This document shows positions 6,377-14,227 of a stretch of DNA of 30,586 nucleotides, piece by piece. A program made the translations under genes and the position numbers. Position 1 is the first letter of the stretch; every line of letters begins with the position of its first letter. The notes beneath the pieces were generated by a model. The model made no database searches. It was not told the origin of the DNA and saw only the letters and a program-made list of their open reading frames with translations. Origin of the DNA: Atopobium sp. (GTDB lineage Bacteria; Actinomycetota; Coriobacteriia; Coriobacteriales; Atopobiaceae); assembly GCA_015259105.1 (NCBI GenBank), contig JABZGZ010000002.1, positions 1-30,586 on the forward strand. Reading direction: 5' to 3'.

Positions 6377-8545
6377 GCTGAGCAGCGAAGTCATCTTCCC
6401 CTGAGAGACCACAATCACGTGATGCATCGCGCGCGACAGGGCGGTATAGAGCCTACGGCGAGAAATTCCGTCTGCTTTATACACTTCCTCTTGTGCATCA
6501 GCAACGATGACCTGATCAAACTCAAGGCCCTTTGCCAGCGCAAGGTCGAGAAGAACAATGCCCTTCGCGGGTAGGGAATCGTGGCTGGTGAGCACCTTGA
6601 CGCCGCCGCGCGGCTCGTTCTGCGCTGCACCGCCGTCCGCCGCAAATAACCCCTCTAGCTGTTTGGCAAGCCAGCGAACACGAGACTTCTCGGTGCACAC
6701 AATGGCGGTCAGCCCGTCAAATGCTTGCGCCTGCTCAACAAGGGACTTCATCGTCTGCAGGTACTCGGCACGCTCAGCATCTTTGTCGTCAGCTACCACC
6801 TCAAAGAACTCAGGCTTTTTGCCGCCGCGCTGAACGGAGCTTGTCTGGCCGCGTTCTTCTTCGCTTAAAAGCGAGGTAAACAGTGCGGTAATCTCGGGGG
6901 AGGAGCGGTAGCTGGTCAAAAGCTTGCAGGTAGAAACAGCGCCCTCGCCATGTGTTGCGGTAAAAATCTTCTCAATCTGCTCAAACGTTGCGGTGTCTTC
7001 CCAAATTGCCTGGTTAGAGTCGCCCAAAAGCAGGAAGTGAGCGCGCGAGAAATACTTTCCAAGCACCATAAGCTGCGTCTCGGTATAGTCCTGAACCTCA
7101 TCGATCATGACAAACTTGACGTTTTTCTCGCCAGCTCCTGTGATAAGAAGACGCAGGTAAACGCATTCGGCGCCGCTCAGTGCGGAGGTGCTGAGCATGC
7201 GCATGCCAATGCGATCGATGCGGAGCCAGGAAGCGGACTCGATGACCTCGTGCGCAGAGGCAAAGCGCCAGTTAAGGAACTCGCGGGTGCGCGCCAGAAC
7301 TTCTTCCTCGTCTGAAGGGCTGATGGTGCGTCCAAAGACCTCAAGCTGCTGCTCAACGTCAAGGGAGAGCATCTCTTCTTGGATTTCGTCGTTGTGAGCC
7401 ATCTGGCCAAGTCTGCGCTCCAAGCGGGTGTGGAGCTCGTCTTTGGCAAGCGCAATGAGGCGCGGGCCAACAGGGAATTGCGAGAACTTTGCCACAGAAC
7501 TAGCCACCTGAGCTGGCTTGATAAGGGTGGTCCCCTCAACAGAAATGGCCTTGAAGTCATCCTCGTAGAGCTCAAGCGAAGCAAGCTGCTCCTCAAGTTT
7601 CTTGAGAGAATCGGGGTTGTTGTGAGCGCCTGATGCGTGGTCGGCCAGGCCCAAAGCCTTGAGGAAAGAATCCCAGGTAAATACCTGTGGATTGTGCTCG
7701 CCCATGCTAGGCAAAACGGTATTAATGTAGCGAGAAAACATCTCGTTGGGAGTAAACAGATACACCTGATCTGCGGTGAGCGTAGTGCGCTGCTGGTACA
7801 GAAGGTACGCGATGCGCTGCAGTAAAACGGACGTCTTGCCCGAGCCAGCAATGCCGTTGACCAGCAGAACCGGCACGTCCTCGTGCCTGACCACAACATT
7901 TTGTTCGCGCTGGATGGTTGCGGTGATGGCCTGTAGCTTCTCGGTGTGTTGACGCTTTAGGGCGGCAAGCAGCAGCGAGTCTTCGATGGCAACCGTTGTG
8001 TCAAAGTAGAGGTTCAGCTTGTCGCGCGTGATGTCAAACTGTCGGCGAAGCTCCAGCTCAACCGTTCTTTTCTTGCCGTCTACCTGGTACGACGTAGTAC
8101 CCATCTCTTGGTTGTAATACGTCTCGGCAACAGGGCTGCGCCAGTCAACAATAAGCGGTGTACGGTCTTTGTCGGTGATGCCTGCCGCACCAATGTATAC
8201 ATCGCGAGAAGGACGTCCAGGTCGCATCTTGAGCGTGACCTTGGCAAAGTAAGGCTGCCTCAACAGGATTTCGACTCGACCGAGTTTCTCGACAGTAAAA
8301 TCGTGGTATTGGTTGTACGTATCAATAACGCTGTTGAGCGTCTCAATAGCCGCAAGGGTCTCGATGGTTTCGTCCGCGCCGCCAAAGTCTGGACGGATTT
8401 CTTCACTCATCTGACGTAGGTCTCTAGCTGCATCTTTTTGCGTGGTGTTGAGCGTTGTGTCCAAATCTTCACGAATCTCAACAAGCTTTTGATATACGTG
8501 GGAGAGGTGCTCTTGCTCTTGCTCTTGCTGGTGGATTGGATCCAT
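6365..8545 (-). CDS. helD: HelD-like superfamily 1 ATPase (RNA polymerase-associated, UvrD fold)
   Basis: A 726-residue SF1 helicase-like ATPase. An N-terminal Gln/Glu-rich helical region (about 5-100) is followed by the HelD-specific section with IGAAGITDKDRTPLIVDWRSP, then Walker A GIAGSGKTS (231-239), Walker B FVMIDEVQD (478-486), LLLGDSNQAI, TSYRSSPEI, and motif VI RRRLYTALSRAMHHVIVVS near the C-terminus. HelD proteins of Gram-positive bacteria bind RNA polymerase and use ATP to release stalled or inactive enzyme; that role is inferred from the family. The frame runs back to 8719 inside engB, but the ATG at 8543-8545 has AGGAG upstream and lies seven bases after the engB stop, so translation is probably coupled. 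A DNA-repair helicase is the alternative, but the motif set fits HelD better. Confidence 0.88.
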   Translation of the reverse strand: MDPIHQQEQEQEHLSHVYQKLVEIREDLDTTLNTTQKDAARDLRQMSEEIRPDFGGADETIETLAAIETLNSVIDTYNQYHDFTVEKLGRVEILLRQPYFAKVTLKMRPGRPSRDVYIGAAGITDKDRTPLIVDWRSPVAETYYNQEMGTTSYQVDGKKRTVELELRRQFDITRDKLNLYFDTTVAIEDSLLLAALKRQHTEKLQAITATIQREQNVVVRHEDVPVLLVNGIAGSGKTSVLLQRIAYLLYQQRTTLTADQVYLFTPNEMFSRYINTVLPSMGEHNPQVFTWDSFLKALGLADHASGAHNNPDSLKKLEEQLASLELYEDDFKAISVEGTTLIKPAQVASSVAKFSQFPVGPRLIALAKDELHTRLERRLGQMAHNDEIQEEMLSLDVEQQLEVFGRTISPSDEEEVLARTREFLNWRFASAHEVIESASWLRIDRIGMRMLSTSALSGAECVYLRLLITGAGEKNVKFVMIDEVQDYTETQLMVLGKYFSRAHFLLLGDSNQAIWEDTATFEQIEKIFTATHGEGAVSTCKLLTSYRSSPEITALFTSLLSEEERGQTSSVQRGGKKPEFFEVVADDKDAERAEYLQTMKSLVEQAQAFDGLTAIVCTEKSRVRWLAKQLEGLFAADGGAAQNEPRGGVKVLTSHDSLPAKGIVLLDLALAKGLEFDQVIVADAQEEVYKADGISRRRLYTALSRAMHHVIVVSQGKMTSLLSKLL

Positions 8546-8552
8546 GATGCTC

Positions 8553-9137
8553 CTAGATGGTTGCGTCTTCGATGCGGCGACGTAACTCGTCAATGCCCAG
8601 ACCGGTCTCCGACGAAGTAATAATGGTCTGTTCAGGGGTAATGTGGAATGCCTTGCGCAGGACGGCCGCGGCTTGATTTTGCTTTCCGCGCGCAATCTTG
8701 TCTGCCTTGGTAAACGCAACTACAAAGGGCAGCTCAGCCTCTTGAAGAAAGTTGATCATCTGTAGGTCAAGCTTTTGCGCTTCGTGCCTGATGTCAACAA
8801 GGCTGATGACCAGGTTAAAGCTGCGTTCTTGCTCAAAGTAGCCGCCAATGAGGTCTGCCCAACGTTGCTTTTCTTGGCGAGAAACTCGTGCAAATCCGTA
8901 TCCGGGCAAGTCTACAAATTTGACGCCATCAACGTCAAAGAAGTTGATATTTGCAGTTTTACCTGGAACACTTGAAACTCGTGCGAGCTGTTTTCTTCCA
9001 ATAAGTTTATTTAAGAGGGAAGATTTTCCCACGTTTGAGCGGCCCACAAAGGCCACCTCTGGAGTCTCTGGAGAAGGAAGTTGTGAAATTGCCCCGTATG
9101 ATGCCTCATATCGTGCGGTTTCATACTTAAGACCCAT
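8553..9137 (-). CDS. engB: Ribosome biogenesis GTP-binding protein EngB/YsxC
   Basis: A 194-residue TrmE-Era-EngA-EngB family GTPase needed for late assembly of the 50S ribosomal subunit. The G motifs are all visible: G1 GRSNVGKS (32-39), G2 Thr in GKTANINFF (61), G3 DLPG (76-79), G4 TKAD (143-146) and G5 SSE (175-177). Two ATGs are possible: 9149 and 9137. GGGAGG lies between them at ideal distance from the second, so 9137 is preferred, giving the typical family length. It forms an operon with helD, which starts seven bases downstream. Pairing a ribosome-assembly GTPase with an RNA polymerase recycling ATPase suggests joint expression in growth, which is an inference. Confidence 0.96.
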   Translation of the reverse strand: MGLKYETARYEASYGAISQLPSPETPEVAFVGRSNVGKSSLLNKLIGRKQLARVSSVPGKTANINFFDVDGVKFVDLPGYGFARVSRQEKQRWADLIGGYFEQERSFNLVISLVDIRHEAQKLDLQMINFLQEAELPFVVAFTKADKIARGKQNQAAAVLRKAFHITPEQTIITSSETGLGIDELRRRIEDATI

Positions 9138-9204
9138 GATGCCTCCCATTGCGCTTCAAAAACGTAAGGTATTATTTTAGCGCAAACTGGAAGGTAGCTA
9201 AACC

Positions 9205-10119
9205 TTACACCCACGTAACTGCCTGGCAGCAGCGCTTAAGCGCATCGATGTAGAGCTCACCAAAGGGTGAGAGGCTCTTCTCGTCGTGGGTAACGTAACC
9301 AACTTCCATGTAATCATCAACAGCTAGAGGAATTGCAACAATGTTTGGTCCGTTGAGCTCCTCGTTAATAAGACCGGTGCTGATGGTGTAACCGTTCAAG
9401 CCAATAATCAGGTTGAAGATAGTGGCGCGGTCTCGGACCATGATGTCCTTATCGCGATCAAGCGTTGCCAGAAGCTCTTCGGAGAAATAGAACGCGTTGT
9501 GCTCACCCTGCTCGTAAGAAAGACGAGGGTAGGGGGCAAGATCGTTGAGTGTTACCGAGGAACGCTTTGCCAACGGGTTATCTTTTCCCACAAAGACGCT
9601 TGGCTTGCATTTAAACAATGGCGAGAAAACCAAGCCCTGGTCCTGCAGCGTTTTTCTAATAACGCGCTCGTTGAACGAGTTGAGGTAAAGGACGCCTACT
9701 TCACTTCTGAGCTTTGAGACATCTTCAATAATCTCGTACGTTTGCGTTTCTCTGATACGGAAATCGTACTTTGAGCCGCCATGCTCTTTAATCAAGTTGA
9801 CAAAGGCCTCAACGGCAAAGGAATAGTGCTGGCAAGAAACGCAAAAGCGCTGCTTAGCGGGGGCAGTGCCCAGATAGCGCTCTTCAATGAGGTCAGTCTG
9901 CATGACAACTTGCCTGGCATAACTCAAAAACTCCTCGCCATCTGCGGTAGGTTCAACACCCTTGCTGGTCCTGTTAAAAAGAGAGATTCCCAGCTCGGCT
10001 TCAAGCTCTTTAACTGCGCTGCTCAGGGTAGGCTGCGAGATAAAGAGCTGTTTAGCTGCGGCGTTAATAGTGCCTGCCTTAGCAATAGCAAGAACGTATT
10101 TAAGTTGAGTCAGAGTCAT
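9205..10119 (-). CDS. LysR-family transcriptional regulator
   Basis: A 304-residue LysR-type regulator. The N-terminal winged helix-turn-helix is clear (KAGTINAAAKQLFISQPTLSSAVKELEAELG, described by its start at about residue 14 and its end at about 44), followed by a linker helix and an effector-binding domain with two Rossmann-like halves (about 90-300). Effector and targets are unknown. The gene lies 33 bases downstream of pyrE on the same strand and may be co-transcribed; it is not divergent from an obvious target, which is unusual for this family. The effector domain holds several cysteines (in RFCVSCQHY and near KCKPS and RCC). A GGCGAGAA octamer at 9620-9627 falls in a Phe-Ser-Pro frame on the coding strand. 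Confidence 0.93.
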   Translation of the reverse strand: MTLTQLKYVLAIAKAGTINAAAKQLFISQPTLSSAVKELEAELGISLFNRTSKGVEPTADGEEFLSYARQVVMQTDLIEERYLGTAPAKQRFCVSCQHYSFAVEAFVNLIKEHGGSKYDFRIRETQTYEIIEDVSKLRSEVGVLYLNSFNERVIRKTLQDQGLVFSPLFKCKPSVFVGKDNPLAKRSSVTLNDLAPYPRLSYEQGEHNAFYFSEELLATLDRDKDIMVRDRATIFNLIIGLNGYTISTGLINEELNGPNIVAIPLAVDDYMEVGYVTHDEKSLSPFGELYIDALKRCCQAVTWV

Positions 10120-10144
10120 AAGTCAGGTTTCTACGCAGAGGTTT

Positions 10145-10152
10145 TTCTCGCC
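10145..10152 (-). repeat. Intergenic copy of the GGCGAGAA octamer after pyrE
   Basis: TTCTCGCC on the + strand directly abuts the pyrE stop codon, in the 33-bp gap before the LysR gene. It has the full purine-following context on the motif strand. Confidence 0.8.
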
Positions 10153-10833
10153 TTATTTAACGCCATACTGCTGGTAGTAGGCATCAATGGCGCTCTTCAA
10201 GGTGTCGTCGATAATAACTTTGCCGCCAACCTCTTTGTTGTAGAGGGCCTCGGTAACCTCATCCATGGAGACAATGGCTGCGGTTGGCATGCCCCAGCGC
10301 TCGGAGACTTCCTGGAGAGCTGCAACTTTGCCGCTCTTGCCAACTTCCATACGATTGAGCGAGACAATAAGGCCAACTACCTCGATGTTTGCAATAGAGG
10401 TAATTAGAGGATAGGTCTCTTCAATAGACTTGCCAGAGGTAGTGACATCTTCAACCATGACTACTCTCTGGCCGTCTTTGAGCTCTGCTCCTAAAAGCAT
10501 GCCAGCATCAGCACCGTGATCTTTTGCTTCTTTTCTGTTGGAGCAGTACTGAACCTGTTTGCCATAGAGTTCATTGATGCCCATTGCAGTGATTACAGAA
10601 AGGGGAATGCCCTTGTAAGCAGGACCGAAAACTACATCAAAATCCAGGCCAAAGTTGTCGTGAATGGCGCGAGCGTAATAAAGACCCAGCTTGTGGAGCT
10701 GCTCGCCCGTGACATAGGCGCCGGCGTTCATGAAGAAAGGAGATTTGCGACCACTCTTGAGCGTAAAATCGCCAAATTTAAGTACATTGCTCTGGACCAT
10801 AAACTCAATAAACTCGCGCTTGTAGTCTTCCAT
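10153..10833 (-). CDS. pyrE: Orotate phosphoribosyltransferase
   Basis: A 226-residue orotate phosphoribosyltransferase, joining orotate and PRPP to orotidine 5'-monophosphate in pyrimidine synthesis. The N-terminal hood FTLKSGRKSPFFMNAG, the FGPAYKGIPL loop and the PRPP-binding motif VVMVEDVTTSGKS (124-136) are typical. The ATG at 10831-10833 has AAAGGAG upstream. It stands apart from other pyr genes here and heads the transcript containing the LysR regulator. Length and motifs are complete, with no sign of damage. Confidence 0.97.
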   Translation of the reverse strand: MEDYKREFIEFMVQSNVLKFGDFTLKSGRKSPFFMNAGAYVTGEQLHKLGLYYARAIHDNFGLDFDVVFGPAYKGIPLSVITAMGINELYGKQVQYCSNRKEAKDHGADAGMLLGAELKDGQRVVMVEDVTTSGKSIEETYPLITSIANIEVVGLIVSLNRMEVGKSGKVAALQEVSERWGMPTAAIVSMDEVTEALYNKEVGGKVIIDDTLKSAIDAYYQQYGVK

Positions 10834-10916
10834 GGTTTCTCCTTTAGCAGGCCTTTTAACGCGGCGGCAACTTGTAGGTATGTTCTACTGCACTAGTTTA
10901 GCCGAATTGCAGCTAT

Positions 10917-10985
10917 GTGTTTTAGGGCGCGCTGTTTAGGGCACGGTGTTCTATGGCGTGCCGTTTTATGGCGTGCCGGCTTGGC
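10917..10985. repeat. Degenerate 14-15-bp tandem repeat between pyrE and asnS
   Basis: TATGGCGTGCCG is repeated exactly at 10952-10963 and 10967-10978 (period 15). Just before it TTTAGGGC is repeated at 10921-10928 and 10935-10942 (period 14). Aligned, they form about four diverged units of a TGTTT-(T)AGGGC/TATGGCG type. The role is unknown; slippage is a likely origin. Confidence 0.6.
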
Positions 10986-11077
10986 TGTGTGAGATTAGCG
11001 TAATTACCGCCAGATATATAAAAGTGAGCGCCTGCCATGTGGTTATGCGGTATTCTAAATAGATATTTGTTCGTCTC

Positions 11078-11112
11078 GCAGGATAGACCTGCAGATCGCA
11101 GGAAAAGCCTGC
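11078..11112 (+). promoter_or_regulatory. Tandem mini-hairpins in the asnS leader
   Basis: GCAGG-5-CCTGC occurs at 11078-11092 and again at 11098-11112, period exactly 20. The first right arm can also pair with the second left arm (CCTGC AGATC GCAGG), so two exclusive folds exist. It ends about 12 bases before the asnS Shine-Dalgarno sequence and could control translation start. It is too short for a T-box. Confidence 0.45.
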
Positions 11113-11139
11113 AGAGTGAGTTACAAGGAGGGTATGCCC

Positions 11140-12543
11140 GTGGAGCGCATCACGATTTCTGCATTGTACGCAGATGCAGAGCAACTTGGTGGCCAAAAAG
11201 TTACCGTGGCCGGCTGGGTACGTTCAGTAAGGGATATGAAGAATTTTGGCTTCGTCACACTTAATGACGGTAGCTGCTTCAAAGACCTACAGGTTGTTAT
11301 GAATCGTGAGAACCTTGGCAATTACGAGGAGGTTGCTTCCTGTGGCGTTGGCGCTGCTCTGATTATTGAGGGCGTCCTTGAGCTTACCCCTGATCGTCCA
11401 CAGCCTATTGAGCTACAGGCGCAGACCATTGTGATTGAGGGACCATCCAGCCCTGACTATCCAATGCAGAAGAAGCGCCAGTCTCTTGAGTACCTTCGTA
11501 CGCAACAGCACCTTCGTCCTCGTACCAACATGTTCCGTGCAGTTTTCCGCATCCGTTCTGTGGCTGCCTTTGCCATCCACCAGTTCTTCCAAGACCGTGG
11601 CTTTGTCTACGTGAACACCCCAATCATCACCGCATCTGATGCTGAGGGTGCAGGCGAGATGTTCCGTGTTACCACACTTGATCTAAACAACGTTCCACGT
11701 ACCGAGAAGGGCGATGTTGACTACTCAAAGGATTTCTTTGGTCAGTCTTCTCACCTCACCGTTTCTGGACAGCTTCAGGCAGAGAACTTTGCTATGGCCT
11801 TTGGTGATGTGTACACCTTTGGTCCAACGTTCCGCGCAGAGAACTCCAACACACGCCGCCACGCTGCAGAGTTCTGGATGATTGAGCCAGAGATGGCTTT
11901 CTGTGACCTTGCACAGGACATGGACGTTGCAGAAGAGATGCTCCGCTACGTTATTGCGTATGTTCTTGAGCACTGCCCAGATGAGCTTGAGATGCTTAAC
12001 AAGTTTGTGGATAAAGGTCTGCTTGAGCGTCTGAACCACGTTGCAACTTCTCAGTTCTCTCGCGTCTCTTACACCGAGGCAATTGAGATTCTGCAGGAGG
12101 CAGTAAAGGCTGGTCAGAAGTTTGAGTATCCTGTTGAGTGGGGCATTGACCTTCAGACTGAGCACGAGCGCTACCTCACCGAGCAGCACTTTGGAAAGCC
12201 GATCTTTGTCACTGATTATCCCGCAGAAATCAAGGCCTTCTACATGCGCCTTAACGATGATGGCAAGACTGTTGCCGCAGCTGACTGCCTTGTTCCAGGC
12301 ATCGGCGAGATTATTGGTGGCTCACAGCGAGAAGATCGTCTTGAGCTTCTGGAGAAGCGCATTGTTGAGCTTGGCATGAACCCCGACGATTACAAGTATT
12401 ACTTGGATCTTCGTCGTTACGGCTCTTGCACACACTCTGGCTTTGGCCTTGGCTTTGAGCGCCTTGTTATGTACCTCACCGGTGTGGATAACATTCGTGA
12501 CGTTATTCCTCACCCTCGTACCGTTGGCAACGCTGACTTCTAA
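11140..12543 (+). CDS. asnS: Asparaginyl-tRNA synthetase
   Basis: A class IIb aminoacyl-tRNA synthetase of about 467 residues. It has an N-terminal OB-fold anticodon-binding domain (VTVAGWVRSVRDMKNFGFVTL) and a catalytic domain with motif 2 FRAENSNTRRHAAEFW (from residue 231) and motif 3 GFGLGFERL (434-442), then IRDVIPHPRT. The Asn-type motif 2 with NSNT and the AsnRS-like length separate it from AspS. A GTG at 11116 and an ATG at 11134 are in frame, but AAGGAGGG at 11125-11132 fits the GTG at 11140 with normal spacing and is only one or two bases from the ATG; I chose 11140. Its presence means Asn-tRNA can be made directly. No strong terminator directly follows. Confidence 0.96.
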   Translation: MERITISALYADAEQLGGQKVTVAGWVRSVRDMKNFGFVTLNDGSCFKDLQVVMNRENLGNYEEVASCGVGAALIIEGVLELTPDRPQPIELQAQTIVIEGPSSPDYPMQKKRQSLEYLRTQQHLRPRTNMFRAVFRIRSVAAFAIHQFFQDRGFVYVNTPIITASDAEGAGEMFRVTTLDLNNVPRTEKGDVDYSKDFFGQSSHLTVSGQLQAENFAMAFGDVYTFGPTFRAENSNTRRHAAEFWMIEPEMAFCDLAQDMDVAEEMLRYVIAYVLEHCPDELEMLNKFVDKGLLERLNHVATSQFSRVSYTEAIEILQEAVKAGQKFEYPVEWGIDLQTEHERYLTEQHFGKPIFVTDYPAEIKAFYMRLNDDGKTVAAADCLVPGIGEIIGGSQREDRLELLEKRIVELGMNPDDYKYYLDLRRYGSCTHSGFGLGFERLVMYLTGVDNIRDVIPHPRTVGNADF

Positions 12544-12694
12544 GATTGCCGGTCACAGGCGATGTGGCAGAGCGCGATTGGTGCGCTAACTTAACCGCTA
12601 CAGTTGCCAAGTCTTTCAAGTTGGATTTTTGCGTGCAGATTATGCATAGCCGTTATGCAAAAACTGCATAGCAGAGATGCGAGATAAAAAGTTT

Positions 12695-12702
12695 TTCTCG
12701 CC
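12695..12702 (-). repeat. Intergenic copy of the GGCGAGAA octamer after asnS
   Basis: GTTTTTCTCGCCA occurs in the 274-bp gap between asnS and the SixA-CHAD gene. The same T-rich flank, GTTTTTCTCGCC, is found at 7121-7132 and 10141-10152. Confidence 0.8.
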
Positions 12703-12734
12703 ATATACCGATATATTTGCCCGTTGGCAGTAAA

Positions 12735-12772
12735 AATAGGACGTTCGTGCAAAATTGCGCGGGCGTCCTATT
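12735..12772. terminator. Long hairpin upstream of the SixA-CHAD gene
   Basis: AATAGGACG (12735-12743) pairs perfectly with CGTCCTATT (12764-12772). After a 3x3 internal loop the stem continues with GTGCA/TGCGC around AAAT. The A-run at 12732-12736 gives TTTTT on the minus strand. It lies 45 bases before the next start codon and could end asnS transcripts or act as a leader structure. Confidence 0.5.
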
Positions 12773-12817
12773 ACGCTATAAGAAGCAGTTTTCTGCAGAT
12801 GACCAGCGGAGGTAAAC

Positions 12818-14158
12818 ATGGTAAAGACTTTGGTTCTTGTAAGACATGGTGTATCTGAACGTGGCTCTGAAGACATGAGTCGAGAGCTCACACGTGCTGG
12901 TCAGAGGGCTTTATCTGCCAATTATCCTCACATCTTTGGTCTGTTGGGACCGGAGGGTGAAGAGGCCGAGATTTGGACAAGTCCTGCCCTTCGTGCACTT
13001 GAAACTGCAGAGATTGTGGCAGAGGCGCTGGATTCTGAGGGCCTAGAGATTCATGACTCCCTTTACGATCAAGATCTTCCTGCACTTCAGGCAGAGCTTG
13101 AGCACGCTGATGCAGAAACGCTGATTCTTGTTGGTCATGCTCCATTTTTGGGCTATGTTGCAGAGACTTTGCTGGGATTTGAACTTCCGCTGACAAAGGG
13201 TGCCGTATGTGCAATTGACGTACGCGGTTCACTTGGTCATCAGCATGAGTGCGTCTGGAAGCAGCTTGGAGATGTTCGCGAGCCTCACGGAAAGCTTCTT
13301 TGGCTGGTCAGTGGCCCTTCCACCCAGCCCTGGGAGACACTTGACGCTTTGGATGAGGCATGCGCTCATGCAGCAACCAACTTGGAAGACGCGTACACGG
13401 AGTTCCGCGCTCATCCAGAAGACCCTGCGGTAATCGCTGCATTTAGGTTTGCCCTCAGAGGAACTCAGCTACTTACCAAGTTCTTCTCGCCACTTCTTAA
13501 TGAAGAGGCAGTTGAGATTGCTGAGCCTGTTTATAGGCTGATGCTTGGTGCAACTACACGTCTTCGTGAGATTGATGGCTTCTCTGATACCGTTGCAGAT
13601 TTGATGGAGTCCGGAGAGCTTTCTCAAGGCTCCAAGCTGGTCAGCGCTGTCGAGGCAGCTCGCGAGACCGAGCGCGATCGCGTCTGTGAGGCTCTGCGCA
13701 AGAAGGCAGTTCGTCGTAGTCTGCGCTGCGCTCTGGATGAGCTCTTTGAGCCCGCTTGGTCAGACGCAGTGCTACAGGATGGCATCTCGTTTGAAGATGT
13801 CAGCAGCCGCTTTGATTACATGCTTGAGACTATTGATGCGCGCCTGTTTGGCCTGGATATGACTAGCTTCTCTGAGGTACATCATGCAAGGCGAGAAGTT
13901 CGTGAAGTTGAGCACATTCTTTTCCACCTCAGTGACATGTTGGGCGAGAAACGCGCAAATTATACTCAGATTATGCAGGACATTGACTCTGAGCTTAGTA
14001 TTGTTTGCACAGCTCAGCGTAACATTTCCCTGGTCAAAGAGTGGAAAGACTCCATGGACTTCAGAGATGTTACCTCAGACCTCGCAATTGTTTCAGAACA
14101 TGAAAAAGTTTTGATTGAGCGTGTTATTGAGGGTAGAGAGACTAGTATCCTTAGATAA
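12818..14158 (+). CDS. SixA-like phosphohistidine phosphatase fused to a CHAD-like domain
   Basis: A 446-residue two-domain protein. Residues 1-about 165 are a histidine phosphatase of the SixA type: LVLVRHG with the nucleophile His10, ELTRAGQRA, TSPALRALETAEI with a conserved Arg, and LVGHAPFLG with the second His (107). Residues about 183-446 are helical, rich in Arg and Glu, and resemble a CHAD domain (FRFALRGTQLLTKFFSPLL, then VYRLMLGATTRLREIDGF), though the usual His-x-x-Arg start is altered. CHAD domains bind polyphosphate, so phosphatase action on a polyphosphate-linked or phosphohistidine target is an inference. GGAGG precedes the ATG at 12818. It lies 69 bp before metY on the same strand. 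Domain 1 is safe; domain 2 is probable. Confidence 0.8.
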   Translation: MVKTLVLVRHGVSERGSEDMSRELTRAGQRALSANYPHIFGLLGPEGEEAEIWTSPALRALETAEIVAEALDSEGLEIHDSLYDQDLPALQAELEHADAETLILVGHAPFLGYVAETLLGFELPLTKGAVCAIDVRGSLGHQHECVWKQLGDVREPHGKLLWLVSGPSTQPWETLDALDEACAHAATNLEDAYTEFRAHPEDPAVIAAFRFALRGTQLLTKFFSPLLNEEAVEIAEPVYRLMLGATTRLREIDGFSDTVADLMESGELSQGSKLVSAVEAARETERDRVCEALRKKAVRRSLRCALDELFEPAWSDAVLQDGISFEDVSSRFDYMLETIDARLFGLDMTSFSEVHHARREVREVEHILFHLSDMLGEKRANYTQIMQDIDSELSIVCTAQRNISLVKEWKDSMDFRDVTSDLAIVSEHEKVLIERVIEGRETSILR

Positions 14159-14227
14159 TCACATAGTCCACGTTTGGAGCGCATTGACGTTTGCGCGGCG
14201 TGGATGATGATTATGAGGGAGGATGCT

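Noticed and set aside
8546..8719. N-terminal extension of HelD by 58 residues
   Set aside because: It overlaps engB, is basic and unlike HelD N-termini; the ATG at 8545 has a proper AGGAG.
10985..11125. T-box leader for asnS
   Set aside because: The leader is too short and lacks a recognisable T-box antiterminator sequence and specifier stem.
11116..11139. Upstream starts (GTG 11116, ATG 11134) of asnS
   Set aside because: The only good Shine-Dalgarno sequence lies between them and the GTG at 11140, which also matches the usual AsnS N-terminus and length.
14159..14227. SAM riboswitch before metY
   Set aside because: Only 69 bases are available and none of the conserved helices or kink-turn features are seen.
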